Assembly: GCA_028829895.1 (NCBI GenBank)
Contig: CM054184.1
Location: 27,098,701 to 27,162,700, forward strand
Length of the DNA stretch: 64,000 nt
Direction of reading: 5' to 3'
From: Sinotaia quadrata
Taxonomy: Eukaryota > Mollusca > Gastropoda > Architaenioglossa > Viviparidae
Below the pieces are notes generated by a model. It saw only the letters and a program-made list of their open reading frames with translations. It had not been told where the DNA came from and did not search any database. Shown here one piece after another: positions 34,545 through 46,874 of this stretch. Each line of letters opens with the position of its first letter. The stretch's first letter is position 1. Both the position numbers and the translations under genes were made by a program.

Positions 34545-34765
34545 TTGTGTGACTAAATATTTATCTTTAATGTTGTGGAAGTTAGGAACTATTTTAGGCC
34601 CATATAAATATTTATCTTTAATGTTGTGGAAGAGAGGAACTATTTTAGGCCCATATATCCACTCAGTGAGAGGGACGAGTTCTAATGTAGTGAGTCCTAG
34701 TGTAAATGTAGTGAGTTCAAGTGTAAATGTAGTGAGTCCTAGTGTAAATGTAGTGAGTAATGTGA
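34545..34765. repeat. 54-bp duplication and 21-bp repeat
   Basis: tatttatctttaatgttgtg occurs twice (34556, 34610), then about four units of agtgtaaatgtagtgagt at 34680-34762. Confidence 0.92.
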
Positions 34766-34794
34766 TATCTAGATAATCAAAGTGATGATAATTA

Positions 34795-35050
34795 ATATAG
34801 AACTTTCTTCAACAGGTAAGTTTCAGTCTCTACCCATTGGCTAGTTCGTTATTTGTAAACCTTAAACTATTGGATAGTAAAATTACTCATCCACTCTGGA
34901 CGGGTTTGGATTACATCAACAAGTTCGAGCATATTCTTTACCTAAATTGTTATTTTAACTGTGTAGGCTACTTACAAAAATATCTTGCGCAGTACCAGAA
35001 GGTCATGCCACGTTGACATTTAACAAACTAAATAATAATTTTTTTTTTAA
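34795..35050. repeat. Dispersed repeat, copy 3 (partial)
   Basis: Matches the right half of copies 1 and 2: cttcaacaggtaa, cccattggcta, tggtttggatt/gggtttggattacatc, attctttacctaaattgtta, acttacaaaaat, catttaaca. It lacks the left half and the end block. Located in the G-H intron. Confidence 0.6.
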
Positions 35051-35129
35051 TTTGCAGAAACAAATTTTTTGGATGTATTGTATATGTACCATTTACGTAT
35101 TAGTAAATTAGATATCGGTAAGAGGTGTT

Positions 35130-35670
35130 AGACACATAGATAATATGGAAGTTAGATATTTATGTAATGATATCCTAGTTATATAGGTACTGATGGGTTA
35201 AACTATAGGTATAAATGTGTTGGACATTTTGTATTGATGTGTTAGGTGTGAAAGGGTTGATGTGTTAGTCATGTAGATATTAATGTGTGGGACATATAGA
35301 TATTAATGGATGAGACCTGTAGGATTGTGTGAGACTCAGGTAGTTATATGCGGGACATGTAGTTATTGATGTGTGAGACATATAGATATTGGTGTATGAG
35401 ACATATAGGTATTAATTTGTGAGAATATAGATATTGATGTGTGAGACATATAGGTATTAATTTGTGAGAATATAGATATTGATGTGTGAGACATATAGGT
35501 ATTAATTTGTGAGAATATAGATACTGATGTGTGAGACATATAGGTATTAATTTGTGAGAATATAGATATTGATGTGTGAGACATATAGGTATTAATTTGT
35601 GAGAATATAGATATTGATGTGTGAGACGTATAGATATTGATATGTTAGATATGTAGGTATCGCGTGGGAC
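35130..35670. repeat. 45-bp minisatellite, about 7 clear copies plus degenerate flank
   Basis: Core gtgtgagacatataggtatt; homogeneous from 35400 to 35620. Confidence 0.93.
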
Positions 35671-35854
35671 ATACAGGTACTGTAGTGTGGGACACGTGGG
35701 GATTGAGGTATAACTATAAGGCGTACGTACGCATGATTGTAGGACATAGAGCTATGAATGCATTAGACATTTCGAAACTAGGATTCATTGAAAGAAATAT
35801 CAAACAAAAGGTTTTACAGTCAGAAAGACAAGGGTTCTTTGTAGTGTGACTTAT

Positions 35855-36165
35855 TTAATTAATAAGAGTTTTTTGTTGTTGACTTATTTTACAGGTTTTA
35901 CTACTTTAAGGTTAAGAGATCTTTGTTATTGACGTATTTAAACAGGTTTTACTACGTTAATGGTAAGAGTTCTTATATGTGACTTATTTAAACAGGTTTT
36001 ACCACGTTAATGATAAGAGTTCTTATATGTGACTTATTTAAACAGGTTTTATTTAACTCAATGATAAGATTTCTTTGTTGTTGACATATTTAAACAGGTT
36101 TTACTAATTTTATGATAAGAATTCTTTGTTGTGACTTATTTAAACAGGTTTTACAATCATAGTGA
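35855..36165. repeat. 45-50-bp minisatellite, about 6 copies
   Basis: Core gacttatttaaacaggtttt. Every unit has an acceptor-like aacag/gt. 36166-36645 is unique up to exon H. Confidence 0.92.
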
Positions 36166-36645
36166 AAGGATTCCTGTTAGCTCTACACGATGTTACATTA
36201 AACTTCGTGTTCTTTGTTTTGTACTTGCCTTGGATATAGTCTTGGAAATAACAAGTTTTCTAACAAAAACAGTAATGATATTTTTTCAAGATAAAGATTT
36301 TTTCTTGTCATTTGCTTTCTCTTAGCGATACAGCGTGACAAACTGTTATCGAAATACGAAGACCTTTTGCCTTTGCTAATCCTAGTAGAGGAACCATAAA
36401 TGGTGTTCTTACGATTTGTTGCCCCAAAGTAGTATCATTGCAAGTAACAAATGCTTAGTGTTGTTTTCTTACTTTTTTTACTTCGAAAGAGTTTATTCTG
36501 TTTGCGTGAAACGAAACAATTTCCCAGTGAAACAGTCAGAAAACAATGTCCATTTGCACTTTGTGTTCACAAAATAAGCACTTTGTTAAGAGGATGTATG
36601 TCTGTCCTTACGTAACTTTTTTTTTGGGGGGTGTCTTATGAACAG

Positions 36646-36729
36646 GTGGAGAAATGGTGAAAATTGCCGAATACAGTGCCTTCACTGACCAGCTTAACTT
36701 CAGTAAAGGACGGCCAATTATTTGGAGAG
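36646..36729 (+). CDS. GABBR2: GABBR2-like exon H (linker to the membrane domain)
   Basis: 84 bases, phase 1 in and out. After the shared glycine it encodes GEMVKIAEYSAFTDQLNFSK and GRPIIWR. It corresponds to the end of the Venus-flytrap domain and the linker (vertebrate REVKVGEYNAVADTLEI; fly QMEKIGEYHSQKSHLDLSLGKPVKW). Acceptor TTATGAACAG; the donor AGAG/GTTCGA is weak, the poorest in the gene. Phase with exon I (G + GT) is preserved, which supports the boundary. Confidence 0.92.
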
Positions 36730-36744
36730 GTTCGAGCTTCATTT

Positions 36745-37060
36745 CCTCTTTTGTTATTTCTTTGTCACTACATCAGTAAAATAACACTATTTCTTGTTAC
36801 TTATTTGTCACTACATCAGTAAAATAACACTATTTCTTGTTACTTATTTGTCACTACATCAGTAAAATAGCACTATTTCTTGTTATTTCTTTGTCACTAC
36901 ATCAGTAAAATAGCACTATTTCTTGTTACTTTTATTTGTCTTCTAAGGTCACTACATCAGTAAAATAACACTATTTCTTGTTATTTCTTTGTCACTACAT
37001 CAGTAAAATAGCACTATTTCTTGTTATTTATTTGTCTTCTAATGTCACTACATCAATAAA
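36745..37060. repeat. 44-55-bp minisatellite, about 6 copies
   Basis: Core tttgtcactacatcagtaaa; starts about 15 bases after the weak exon H donor. Confidence 0.94.
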
Positions 37061-37062
37061 AT

Positions 37063-37137
<75 letters not shown>
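37063..37137. repeat. (CT)n(CA)n compound microsatellite
   Basis: About 21 CT followed by about 16 CA. Confidence 0.97.
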
Positions 37138-37139
<2 letters not shown>

Positions 37140-37264
37140 CAAAACATACATTGTTGTTTATTTTTAACTACATTAAAATAATTTTCAAATAAAGTAGTAT
37201 CATTATTTCATTATTCTCTTTTCGCTCCAGGGAGCGTGTATCATTGTCTATTAAATTGCAGCTC

Positions 37265-37805
37265 ATGCAAATTAGGAGGAGTGATAGGAAGAGGAGGCGG
37301 AGTAGTAATAGGAGGAGGTGAAGAAGTAGTAGTAGCAGTGGTAATGGTAGGAGTAGTAAATGAGATGGAGTAAGGTAGTAGGAGTATTAGCAGTAGTACT
37401 AGTAAGAGGAGGAGGAGCAGTAGTAAAAGTAGCAGTATTAGGAGGAGGAATAGTAGCAATAGTAGTAGGAAGAGAAGAGGCAGTAGTAGTAGAAGAAGTA
37501 GAGGCAGTAGTACTATAAGTATTAGGAGTAGTAAAGGAGATAGAGCAACATTATTAGGAGTAGACGGAAGAGACAGAGTAGCAATAGTAGAAGTAGTAGG
37601 TAGAAGTAGTAGTAAGATGGGGAGGAGTAGGAGGAGAAAAAAGGTAGTAGCTCTAATAGTAAGAATATTAGCAGGAGGAGGAGGGTGAGAAGGAATATAA
37701 GAAGTAGTAGCTGTATTAGTAGTAGCAGTTGTTGTAGTAGAAGTAGCAGCAGTAGTAGTAGTCGAAGTAGTATTAGTATTAGCAGTAGTAGAAGTAGGAG
37801 TATCA
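37265..37805. repeat. Imperfect AGT/AGG triplet tract
   Basis: About 540 bases of agtagtagtagg/aggagg triplets with almost no C on the + strand. Leucine-rich minus-strand frames follow from the composition. Confidence 0.93.
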
Positions 37806-37904
37806 ATACTATTTTTTTATTTTTTTATTATCTTATTGAAGAAAACATGAAATGACACTATTGCAATAAAAAATAAAAATAAATAATTGTATTGTATTTG
37901 TCAG

Positions 37905-38055
37905 GTGGGCGGGTACCGATGGATCGCACGATTCAATACGAAGAGATGCGAAGAGTTACAGGCCCTTTGTATCTGACGATGGTTGCCTTGGCATCCGCTG
38001 GAATAATCATGGCTTTCTGTTTTCTAGGGCTCAATATTCACTTCCGTCGCCACAG
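37905..38055 (+). CDS. GABBR2: GABBR2-like exon I (transmembrane helix 1)
   Basis: 151 bases, phase 1 in and phase 2 out, acceptor TTTGTCAG, donor CACAG/GTACGT. GGRVPMDRTIQYEEMRRVTG is the short linker before the membrane (vertebrate GSEPPKDKTIILEQLRKIS). PLYLTMVALASAGIIMAFCF and LGLNIHF form helix 1, and RRHR starts intracellular loop 1, completed by the first base of exon J. As in known GABA-B receptors, no cysteine-rich domain lies between the ectodomain and the membrane. Confidence 0.95.
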
Positions 38056-38296
38056 GTACGTGCACGCAAGTTGAAATATAATTCCATTTTAAGATGAATC
38101 CGAAATACGTTTGTAAAAAGATATATGTAATCAATTAAAATAATGTTGTAATACGAAAGAGTAATTCATATGTTCATTGTCGTTGTTAGAGGTATATGAC
38201 ATAGTAATACACAGCCAGCAATGGTAATGTATATTATAATAATTTATAGATAAAATAAAACCTTCCAATTAAATAAAACATTAGCAAGTAAGTAAG

Positions 38297-38663
<367 letters not shown>

Positions 38664-38756
38664 AGTCAGGAAGGGCATCCAACAACAAACTTCAACTGTC
38701 CGTACAGCCAGCCCAAAGCAATTTGCTCACTTTAGTTTCTTTATCCTCTATGACAG

Positions 38757-38895
38757 ATACATCAAGATGTCCAGTCCCAACATGAACAACCTAATTGTGG
38801 TTGGCTGCATCCTGTGTTACTTTAGCATCGTGCTTCTCGGTACAGACACTTCCAGCGCTTCCTCGTCTCCGGTCGTGTTTACGTACTGGTGCAGG
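38757..38895 (+). CDS. GABBR2: GABBR2-like exon J (helix 2, extracellular loop 1)
   Basis: 139 bases, phase 2 in, phase 0 out, acceptor CTATGACAG, donor GCAGG/GTTAGT. YIKMSSPNMNNLIVVGCILC is the class C loop 1/helix 2 signature; KMSSP.(M/L)NNLI is shared with fly and vertebrate subunit 2. TDTSSASSSP is a divergent extracellular loop 1, and the cysteine in FTYWCR is the conserved helix-3 disulfide cysteine. The donor and flanking sequence recur in a 45-bp intronic array. Confidence 0.95.
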
Positions 38896-39130
38896 GTTAG
38901 TATACACGCTTTACAGGCTTGGTAGTGGTCATACTGCAGTATTAGTAAACACGCTTTACAGGCTTCATATTGGTCATACTGCAGGATTAGTATACACGCT
39001 TTACACGCTTCATATTGGTCATACTGCAGGGTTAGTATACACGCTTTACACGCTTAGTATAGATCATGCTGCAGTGTTTACATAGTTTACACGCTTAGTA
39101 TAGGTCATGTAGCAAGGTTAGTATAACGGT
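38885..39130 (+). repeat. Exon J edge minisatellite (45 bp)
   Basis: Exon J ends tgcagg/gttagtatacac. Four to five 45-bp units follow with the core gttagtatacacgctttaca and ending catactgcag. The copy at 39031 reproduces CAGG/GTTAGT exactly; others have GATTAGT or TATTAGT. The exon end is the first unit. Confidence 0.85.
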
Positions 39131-39945
39131 ATTACAGGACTAAAATATGCAATGTTTTAAGGTTAGTATATAGGCCTTACAAGAATGATATATGTAATTT
39201 TGCAAGGTCGGTACATGTACTGATGCAAATCAACACTTACCGGACAGTTCTGTCAGTAGAAGAGTGCTAAATGTCTTAATGGGGAATTCTCCCACACATA
39301 TTTACACAAATTTTCATATTTTGATCTATATTTTTTTTAATGAGATGCTATTTGTAATTTGTATATGTGACGCCTACGCTTATTAGTTAAAGGATATTAT
39401 TATTATTAATTGATAAATCATCTAAAACTAATTACAAGTGATGAGAATCTTAATTTTATTAATAATTATCTAGCAGACTCCACTCGACTCTCTCGCGTGG
39501 CGGATATACGGGCACTGGGCACTGTATGTGTTTTCTCTCTCCTATATATACATTATTTGTTATGTATTTAAATGACATTAAAGTCCTATATACATTATTT
39601 GTTATGTATTTAAATGTCATTAAAGTCATATATATACATTATTTGTGACGCATTTATATGTTTAAAATTAATGCATATTATGGCTCAGGTGTGCAATTGG
39701 AATGTAGTTTGCCCAATGGTTAAATCACCGATTAATCTAAGAATATAGTTTTCACGCCATACAGAAATGCCAGTTTGTTGACTTGTGTCAGGACGGCTGT
39801 CGCTCAAAGCATTTCTTGCACATCTGTCTTTTATTGATCCTTTCAAGCCCCATTTCAAGGATTAATACCACCATTGACCCGACATGGCTTGACTTGATGG
39901 TTGGCATTTGGCAACACGTATTTAGAAACTAATTGAAACAATGCT
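39131..39945. repeat. Intron stretch with a 45-bp repeat
   Basis: A tatatacattatttgttatg unit occurs three times (39540-39665); the rest is unique. Confidence 0.85.
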
Positions 39946-40470
39946 TCAGAATGCTCGTAGTTTCTAGATTTCATTAAGAAGTATATAGAAGTATGCTTGT
40001 AGTTTCTAAGTAACATTAAGAAGTATGTAGTAGAAATATGCTCTTAGATTCTCAGTAACATTAGAAGTATGTAGTGATGACAGCTATAACATTATACTGG
40101 GTAAATATAACAACACAATTCTGGTGATGGCCGCTTTAAAATTGCAATGGTGGCCAATTTAACAGCATATGTGTGGTGATGGCAGCTTTAACTTTGCACT
40201 AGGCAAATCTAACACCGCAAGTTTTATTATGGCCGCTTTAACATTGCACATGGTCTATCTAACAACACAAGGCGGGTGAGTATATTCATAGTTTCGCACT
40301 GGGCCAATATCAACTTTAACTTCGCACTAGGCAAATCTAACAGCACATGTCTGGTGATGGCAGCTTTAACTTTGCACTCTGCAAATCTAACAGCACTAGT
40401 CTAGTGAATACAGCTTTAATTTTACACTAGGCAAATCTAACAGCAAACGTCTGGTGATGGTCGCTTTAAC
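39945..40470. repeat. Two minisatellites, about 48 and 50 bp
   Basis: atgcttgtagtttctaag-type units (39950-40080), then about eight units of ctggtgatggcagctttaac (40090-40470), just before the LINE. Confidence 0.85.
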
Positions 40471-40576
40471 ACTGCACTGGGCCATGAGTCAGCAGGTGAA
40501 ACACTCGGGTGAAGCTGGAAACAATGGTTCATGTGTAAGAAGTGCAATACAACCAGTCACGTGCCCGGTTACTTTT

Positions 40577-41882
40577 AATGTTACAGCAATGTCAGAACTA
40601 TCGTACGGTCAGTCCTATATTCCAAGCAAGTAAAGTCATACTAAAGATCATATTAAACAGAAGACTGAAGACTGAGTCAGAGGAAATTATAGCTGAAGAA
40701 CAAACAAGCTTCAGACCAAGGCGAGGCACAACTGAACAGATTTTTAATCTGAGACTGCTATGTAAGAAGTATCTTCAGCACCAACAAGACCTTTATCTTG
40801 TCTTTATAGATTTTAAGAAGGCGTTCGACAGGGTGTGGCATGCAGCCCTTTGGTCCACTATCAAGCTGTACAACATCAATGCCAACCTGATCAAACTCAT
40901 AGAAAGCCTTTACAGCAAGGCCACCAGCGCAGTCTGCGTCAACAACCAAATAGGAGATTGGTTCTTGACAACAGTGGGAGTCAGAAAAGGCTGCTAACTT
41001 TCACCTACCCTCTTCATCATCTTCCTTGAAAGAATCATGACATGCTCTGGAAGACCATGAAGGAACTGTCAGTATTGGAGGCAGAACAATAACGAACTTA
41101 CGCTTTGCCGACGACATTGATGGCCTGAGGAGCTAGCTCGGTTAGTGGAGAAACTGGACAGGACATCTATTGCTTTTGGTATGGAAATCAGGGCAGAGAA
41201 GACCAAATTGATGACCAATAACACCAGCAGATTTGGAAATGACATCATGATTGGTGATTAGAAACTGGAAATAGTTAACAAATTCAAGTACTTATGAGCC
41301 ATCGAGACAGATGGGTATCAAAACCTGAAATATTGTCCAGAATTGTAATGATAATAACAGCAATGGCAAGGCTGAAGACAGTTTGGAAAGACAGAAACAT
41401 TTTAGTAATGCTCAAATATCAGACTGATGCGCTTCTTGGTTGTATCTCTGTTTTGATATACCTGTGAATCTTGGACCCTCACAGTGGATCTAGAAAGGAG
41501 GATACAAGCTACTGAAATGAGATGCTTTCGAAGGTTGCCTGTCATTTAGTATAGAGATCATGTCACGAATGAAAAAATGGGAAACAGAATTTGGCAAGAC
41601 AATGGACCCTATGAAGAGCTATTGGCCATTGTGAAAAAATGCAAAATGAAATAGTATGTGCGTGTCACGCGATCAACAGGGCTTGCCAAGACAAGCATGC
41701 AAGGTACTGTGCAAGGTGGGCGAAGGAGAGGAATACAGGAAAAGATGGGAGGATAACATCAGAATAGAATAGACAGGACTGAAACTGAGCAATACAGTAA
41801 GCTTAGCAGAGAACAGAATGGAATGGAGGAAACTGGTTGTCAGGTCATCAGTGGTGCCCCAACGGTCGACAAGACTAATTGA
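40577..41882 (+). mobile_element. RTE-type LINE, 5'-truncated, inactive
   Basis: Same family as the copy at 31181 and starting slightly earlier in the reverse transcriptase (QQCQNYRTVSPI). It shows EEQTSFRPRRGTTEQIFNLR, FIDFKKAFDRVWHAALW, NQIGDWFLTTVGVRKGC and a stop. Shifted frames then give an intact FADDIDG box and EKTKLMTNNTS. The 3' end has the same gtggtgccccaacggtc motif and passes into a short GATA tract (about 41880-41898). Sense orientation in the J-K intron. Stops and frameshifts make it dead, but it kept the catalytic box that the first copy lost. Confidence 0.9.
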
Positions 41883-41969
41883 TAGATAGATAGATAGACC
41901 ACGTGTAATAACAAGTCTGTTGATTGTGTTATATCACACAGAATATGCGATAGAGTGCAGATAAATGCT

Positions 41970-42125
41970 GCATTGGGGAGAGGATACAAATGAATGTGGC
42001 AGTATGGAATGGATACAAATGTATGTGGCAGTATAGAATGGATACAAATTAATGTGTCAGTATGGAATGGATACAAATGTATGTGGCAGTATGGAATGGA
42101 TACAAATTAATGTGACAGTATATGG
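41970..42125. repeat. 29-bp minisatellite, about 5 copies
   Basis: Core ggcagtatggaatggataca. 42126-42569 is unique up to exon K. Confidence 0.92.
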
Positions 42126-42569
42126 GGGAGGGATAAAAGTGAGTAGAAGTATGGAGTTGGTACAAGTGATTTTTATGGTCCATTTAACTTTGGAATCATA
42201 AAGTGAGTGCCAGATTTTAGTGTGGAATGTGGCTGAAAGGAGAGGACAGTAATGATGTCGGAATGCAATGTAAATGTGAGGGGAGTGGTGGTAGAGAAGT
42301 CAAGTGTCTATCGTAGTTCCAAACCCATCATAATTCGTGCTACTTTTCCCTTCTTCACAACCTTTTTCTCGGGACTGTTAAGTACACGGACGAATGCAGA
42401 GATTCAAGAATATTATATTAATTAAAATCATCGACATTATTATTATTGTTGTTTTTCTTATTGGTGTTGGTGATGTTTTTTTAAAATTATTTTTACGTTA
42501 CGTAATGACATATATACCTTGATGACAAATGATTGATTCTAGATCCTGCAATGTATACATACTTTACAG

Positions 42570-42677
42570 GCGCGCACATGGGTTCTGGCCTTGGGATTTA
42601 CACTTGCCTTTGGTGCAATGTTCAGCAAGACCTGGAGAGTGCACGCCATTTTCACCAACATTAAGCTCAACAAAAAG
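42570..42677 (+). CDS. GABBR2: GABBR2-like exon K (helix 3, intracellular loop 2)
   Basis: 36 codons, phase 0/0, acceptor ACTTTACAG, donor [32 protein letters not shown] is helix 3, and [16 protein letters not shown] runs into intracellular loop 2. [14 protein letters not shown] is nearly invariant in subunit 2 and in that subunit helps couple to the G protein. The intron before it carries an RTE insertion; the one after it, 20.3 kb, is the longest seen here. Confidence 0.96.
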
Positions 42678-42809
42678 GTTAGTAGGTCATCATACTATAA
42701 GGGTTACCGAAGACTAAATCATGAGACTCTTCATGTAATAGGTCTGTTAAGAGTTCTTGTCTTAGTCCACAAGTGAGATAAAATAGTCACCATGACCAAC
42801 AGATATTCA

Positions 42810-43000
42810 AAATCAATTTTATGTCCCAATACTGGACGAAAATGCACTGTTATATCCGACAAATGGTGAAAAATTATTTATGTCCTAAAGAGGTGAATAA
42901 TTACTTCATGTCCCAATACGGGACAAAAATCCATTTGTATGTCAAAAAAATGGCGAACAATTACTATATGTCCGAACACATGCTGAAAATGCATACTATG
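42810..43000. repeat. Degenerate 60-65-bp repeat
   Basis: Three loose units with atgtcccaatacggga and caaatggtgaaaaatta. Confidence 0.65.
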
Positions 43001-43440
43001 TACAACACTTGACATTAAATGCATACTATGTACAACACTTGACATTAAATGCATACTATGTACAACACTTGACATTAAATGCATACTATGTACAACACTT
43101 GATATTAAATGCATACTATGTACAACACTTGATATTAAATGCATACTATGTACAACACTTGACATTAAATGCATACTATGTACAACACTTGATATTAAAT
43201 GCATACTATGTACAACACTTGATATTAAATGCATACTATGTACAACACTTGATATTAAATGCATACTATGTACAACACTTGATATTAAATGCATACTATG
43301 TACAACACTTGATATTAAATGCATACTATGTACAACACTTGATATTAAATGCATACTATGTACAACACTTGACATTAAATGCATACTATGTACAACACTT
43401 GACATTAAATGCATACTATGTACAACACTTGATTATATTA
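43000..43440. repeat. 30-bp minisatellite, 14 copies
   Basis: Core catactatgtacaacacttg. Units are identical except one site, gacatt (C) or gatatt (T), in the order CCCTTCTTTTTTCC. Open frames on both strands follow from the 30-bp length. Confidence 0.97.
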
Positions 43441-43489
43441 AATGCATTATGTGCATAAAAGTCAATGAGAATGTATTTTCTGGTACAGT

Positions 43490-43760
43490 ATATTAATTGT
43501 TTTTTGTCTCAACACTAAATACAAATACAATGTATGTCTAACACATGTTTGTTTCAACATTATATACAAATACACTCTATGTCCAACACATGTTTTGTCT
43601 CAACATTAAATAAAAGTACAATCTATGACAAACAAATGTTTTTGAGTCGATGCTAAGTATAAATATGTTCTTTGCCCAACACATGATTTTGTCTCAGTCC
43701 TAAATACAAATACCCTCTGTGACCAACACATGATTTTGTCTCAATCCTAAATACAAATAC
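43490..43760. repeat. About 50-bp minisatellite, 6 copies
   Basis: Core aacacatgttttgtctcaac with taaatacaaataca. Confidence 0.85.
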
Positions 43761-43904
43761 CCTCTGTGACCAACCAACACTTATTGACAACACAATTCGA
43801 CACTTGATACATCCGCCAGCGGATGATACAAATACACTTGTTGACCCAGCTCCTGGTGAAAATACATTACATGAAACGAAATAAATTTGTCTTAAGAAGA
43901 TTAT

Positions 43905-44095
43905 GAAATTACAATTTATATCCTAATTGTTTGTGTACACAACACTGTACGTACAATTTATATCCTAATTGTTTGTGTACACAACACTGTACGTACAATT
44001 TATATCCTAATTGTTTGTGTACACAACACTGTACATACAATTTATATCCTAATTGTTTGTGTACACAACACTGTACGTACAACTGATAAAAGTAC
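43905..44095. repeat. 42-bp minisatellite, 4 copies
   Basis: Core tttatatcctaattgtttgt; almost identical units. Confidence 0.96.
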
Positions 44096-44099
44096 ACTT

Positions 44100-45340
44100 T
44101 GGTGCCTCAAGTGATAATGTGAAAATATTACTTTTTTTGTCTGATAAATTATCGAAGTAGTCTTTATGTCCTAATATGTGATAGCGTCTGAGTGTTTACT
44201 ATCACTTTGTAAACTATTGTAAGAGGGTTCGTTTCCTTCATTATTCCCCCCGCCCCCCATTCAAATATGTTCTCTGAAATTTGGCGGACACATACAGTGG
44301 AAAGACATTTGGCGACTGCATTATTGTTTATTGAAGTAATAACAACATTACATAAATACAGAGAGAATATTTTCTCTTCTACCTAATGTGAAAGGAAATT
44401 AAAATATGTGAACTAAGAGTGGTCAGCGACAAAGAGAAAAGCTTTTTAGACTCCACAGAAAGACTATCGACACTTCATCTCAAAATATGTGCTACAAGTG
44501 AGTGACGACAGACGGAAAGGCTTTGCAGTCTACAGAAATAATATTCTAGATTCGTTTGATATTATTCACACTACAACTTCAAATGTTCTTGTGCATTTGA
44601 GTGCTGACGAACAGCCTGCTGAGTGACGACAGTTACTACAATAATATCCATTTACTCTCTAGTGCAAGTCGATAAAACAAGATCCGTTGCTGGACTCGTG
44701 GTATTCAGGTCGGCACTGTGACCGGAACGTCATAACTTACAACCAAATTAATGTTCTTTTCCCAAAGGAAATTTTTCAAACGAACACTAGCTTTCTGAAT
44801 CCACGAAGGGCACAGGCCGGTCCCGCTTTTGTACACAGGACAGAAGGCCGTCGCGCTTTGAAGAGCCATGGGTGTCCGCGGTGAAACAATTGAATTTGGT
44901 AAAGCGTGATCCCATTTGGCCGCAATGGACTGGCCTTAGGATAGTGTTAAATTAAGTTAGAGCTTTTTTGGGGTGGGGCTCTTTCGAGAAATCTCAAGCA
45001 GTCTCTGCCTAATAATAATATAAAAATGAAAATAAGTGCTTAACGTAATTTTTTTCAGTTTTCTTTACGAGTACATTAAATTAAATTTAAACCCAAGGCA
45101 TGCATCAAAGGCAGTGTCGATTCCCCTTGCCATTTATCATCTAGCCTCTAATTGAAAGTCGAGGCCTGTGTTTGTGTAGTTTACTTTTTTAAAAAATAGT
45201 TTGCTCTAATTTTTATGGCGTGCATTGCACTGAAACAAAATCATGTGTAATGAATTGATCTGTCAGTACGTGACACAAATTACTGAAGACCGATTATTTC
45301 TTTAAATATTATTCTCTATATATTTGCATATCGCAAACTG
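44100..45340. other. Unique intron island
   Basis: 1.2 kb without arrays. 44680-44890 is GC-richer with a 65-codon frame of no known family. No gene called. Confidence 0.4.
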
Positions 45341-45349
45341 CTGCCCTCA

Positions 45350-45545
45350 GTATTCATTTCATTCCTGTACTAATACTGGTATTGTAATTTATGTTATTTA
45401 TTTCATTCCTGTACTAATACTGAAATTTATGTTATTTATTTCATTCCTGTACTAATACTGGTATTGAAATTTATGTTATTTATTTCATTCCTGTACTAAT
45501 ACTGGTATTGTAATTTATGTTATTTATTTCATTCCTGAAATACAA
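45350..45545. repeat. 44-53-bp minisatellite, 4 copies
   Basis: Core ttatttcattcctgtactaa; a tggtattg piece is present or absent. Confidence 0.94.
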
Positions 45546-45689
45546 CTGGTAATATACTTGATGTTATTATTTTCATTCTTAAATAATTACTTGGAATAAG
45601 GGGTGTATCTTTTGTTCCTGAACCACAACTTGTATTTTATGGCTCTTCTTTAGTCCTGAACCAGTACTTCTTCAGTACCTCTTGTACTT

Positions 45690-45905
45690 CTTGAATTACT
45701 ACATGCACTGTACCTTATGGTACGTCTTGGATACCTGAATTACTACATGTACTGTACCTTATGCTACGTCTTGGATACCTGAATTACTACATGTACTGTA
45801 CCTTATGGTACGTCTTGGATACCTGAATTACTACATGTACTGTACCTTATGGTACGTCTTGGATACCTGAATTACTACATGTACTGTACCTTATAATATT
45901 TTTTG
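45690..45905. repeat. 52-bp minisatellite, 4 copies
   Basis: Core gaattactacatgtactgta. 45906-46320 is unique. Confidence 0.94.
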
Positions 45906-46319
45906 ATTATTTTTGATTACCTGAATTACTACTAGCAATATATAGTACTTTAGTCCCGAACGTTTACTTGTACACTATAAATATGCAGCTTTCTTAATTA
46001 ATGAACCCATTTATGTATAAAATTTTATTCATTTGAGCTTCTCAGATGTACACTTACTTGTTGAATCTCAACTCACTTTATTTCGGTTTGTATGCTCTAC
46101 CTCTACCGCTCTGTCTATCTGTGTATATATATATCAAAACGGTGGGGTAGCATAGATCGTTATTAAATGAGAGAGTTCCCGAGTTATACACGATCTTCTT
46201 CCAGGGTACCCATCACCTTACTCACCAGAGCCTCCTTTGGAAAATCTGCGGCTCAAAAGCAAACCCCTGACCTTGGCAAGGCCACTGATTCGTCACCTAA
46301 GGGATGACGTAGGAAGATA

Positions 46320-46700
46320 AACACATATAGACAAACACACCCAGCACTACACTGACATCACAAAATACAATCACAAGATAAACCATCCAACACTATTCTG
46401 ACATCACAAAGCACAGTCACAAGACAAACACACCCAACACTACTCTGACATCACAAAACACAGTCACAAGACAAACATACCCAACACTACTCTGACATCA
46501 CAAAACACAGTCACAAGACAAACACACCCAACACTACTCTGACATCACAAAACACAGTCACAAGACAAACACACACAACACTACTCTGACATCGCAAAAC
46601 ACAGTCACAAGACAAATACACCCAACACTACTCTGACATCACAAAACACAGTCACAAGACAAACACACCCAACACTACTCTGACATCACAAAACACAGTC
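46320..46700. repeat. 47-bp minisatellite, 8 copies
   Basis: Core cacccaacactactctgaca. Confidence 0.95.
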
Positions 46701-46874
46701 ACAGTTACATTGTGACAGTGACACAGTCACAATGATAAATGATTACTTCTTGTACAACTTTTGTAAGTATAATTATCTCTCAATTTAGTAGGGTTTAAGT
46801 ATATATATATATATGTGTGTGCGTTCTTTCTCAAGTCTAAAAATCCACTAGAGTTATGTATATCCCTTCTCAAT

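Noticed and set aside
36646..36729. Subunit 1 (GABBR1) identity for the gene
   Set aside because: Linker, helix 2 and helix 3 motifs all side with subunit 2.
37241..37806. Leucine-rich minus-strand frames resembling membrane proteins
   Set aside because: Composition of the AGT/AGG tract; no other protein feature.
43009..43458. 149- and 178-codon frames on opposite strands
   Set aside because: By-product of a 30-bp unit; no start context, homology or splice support.
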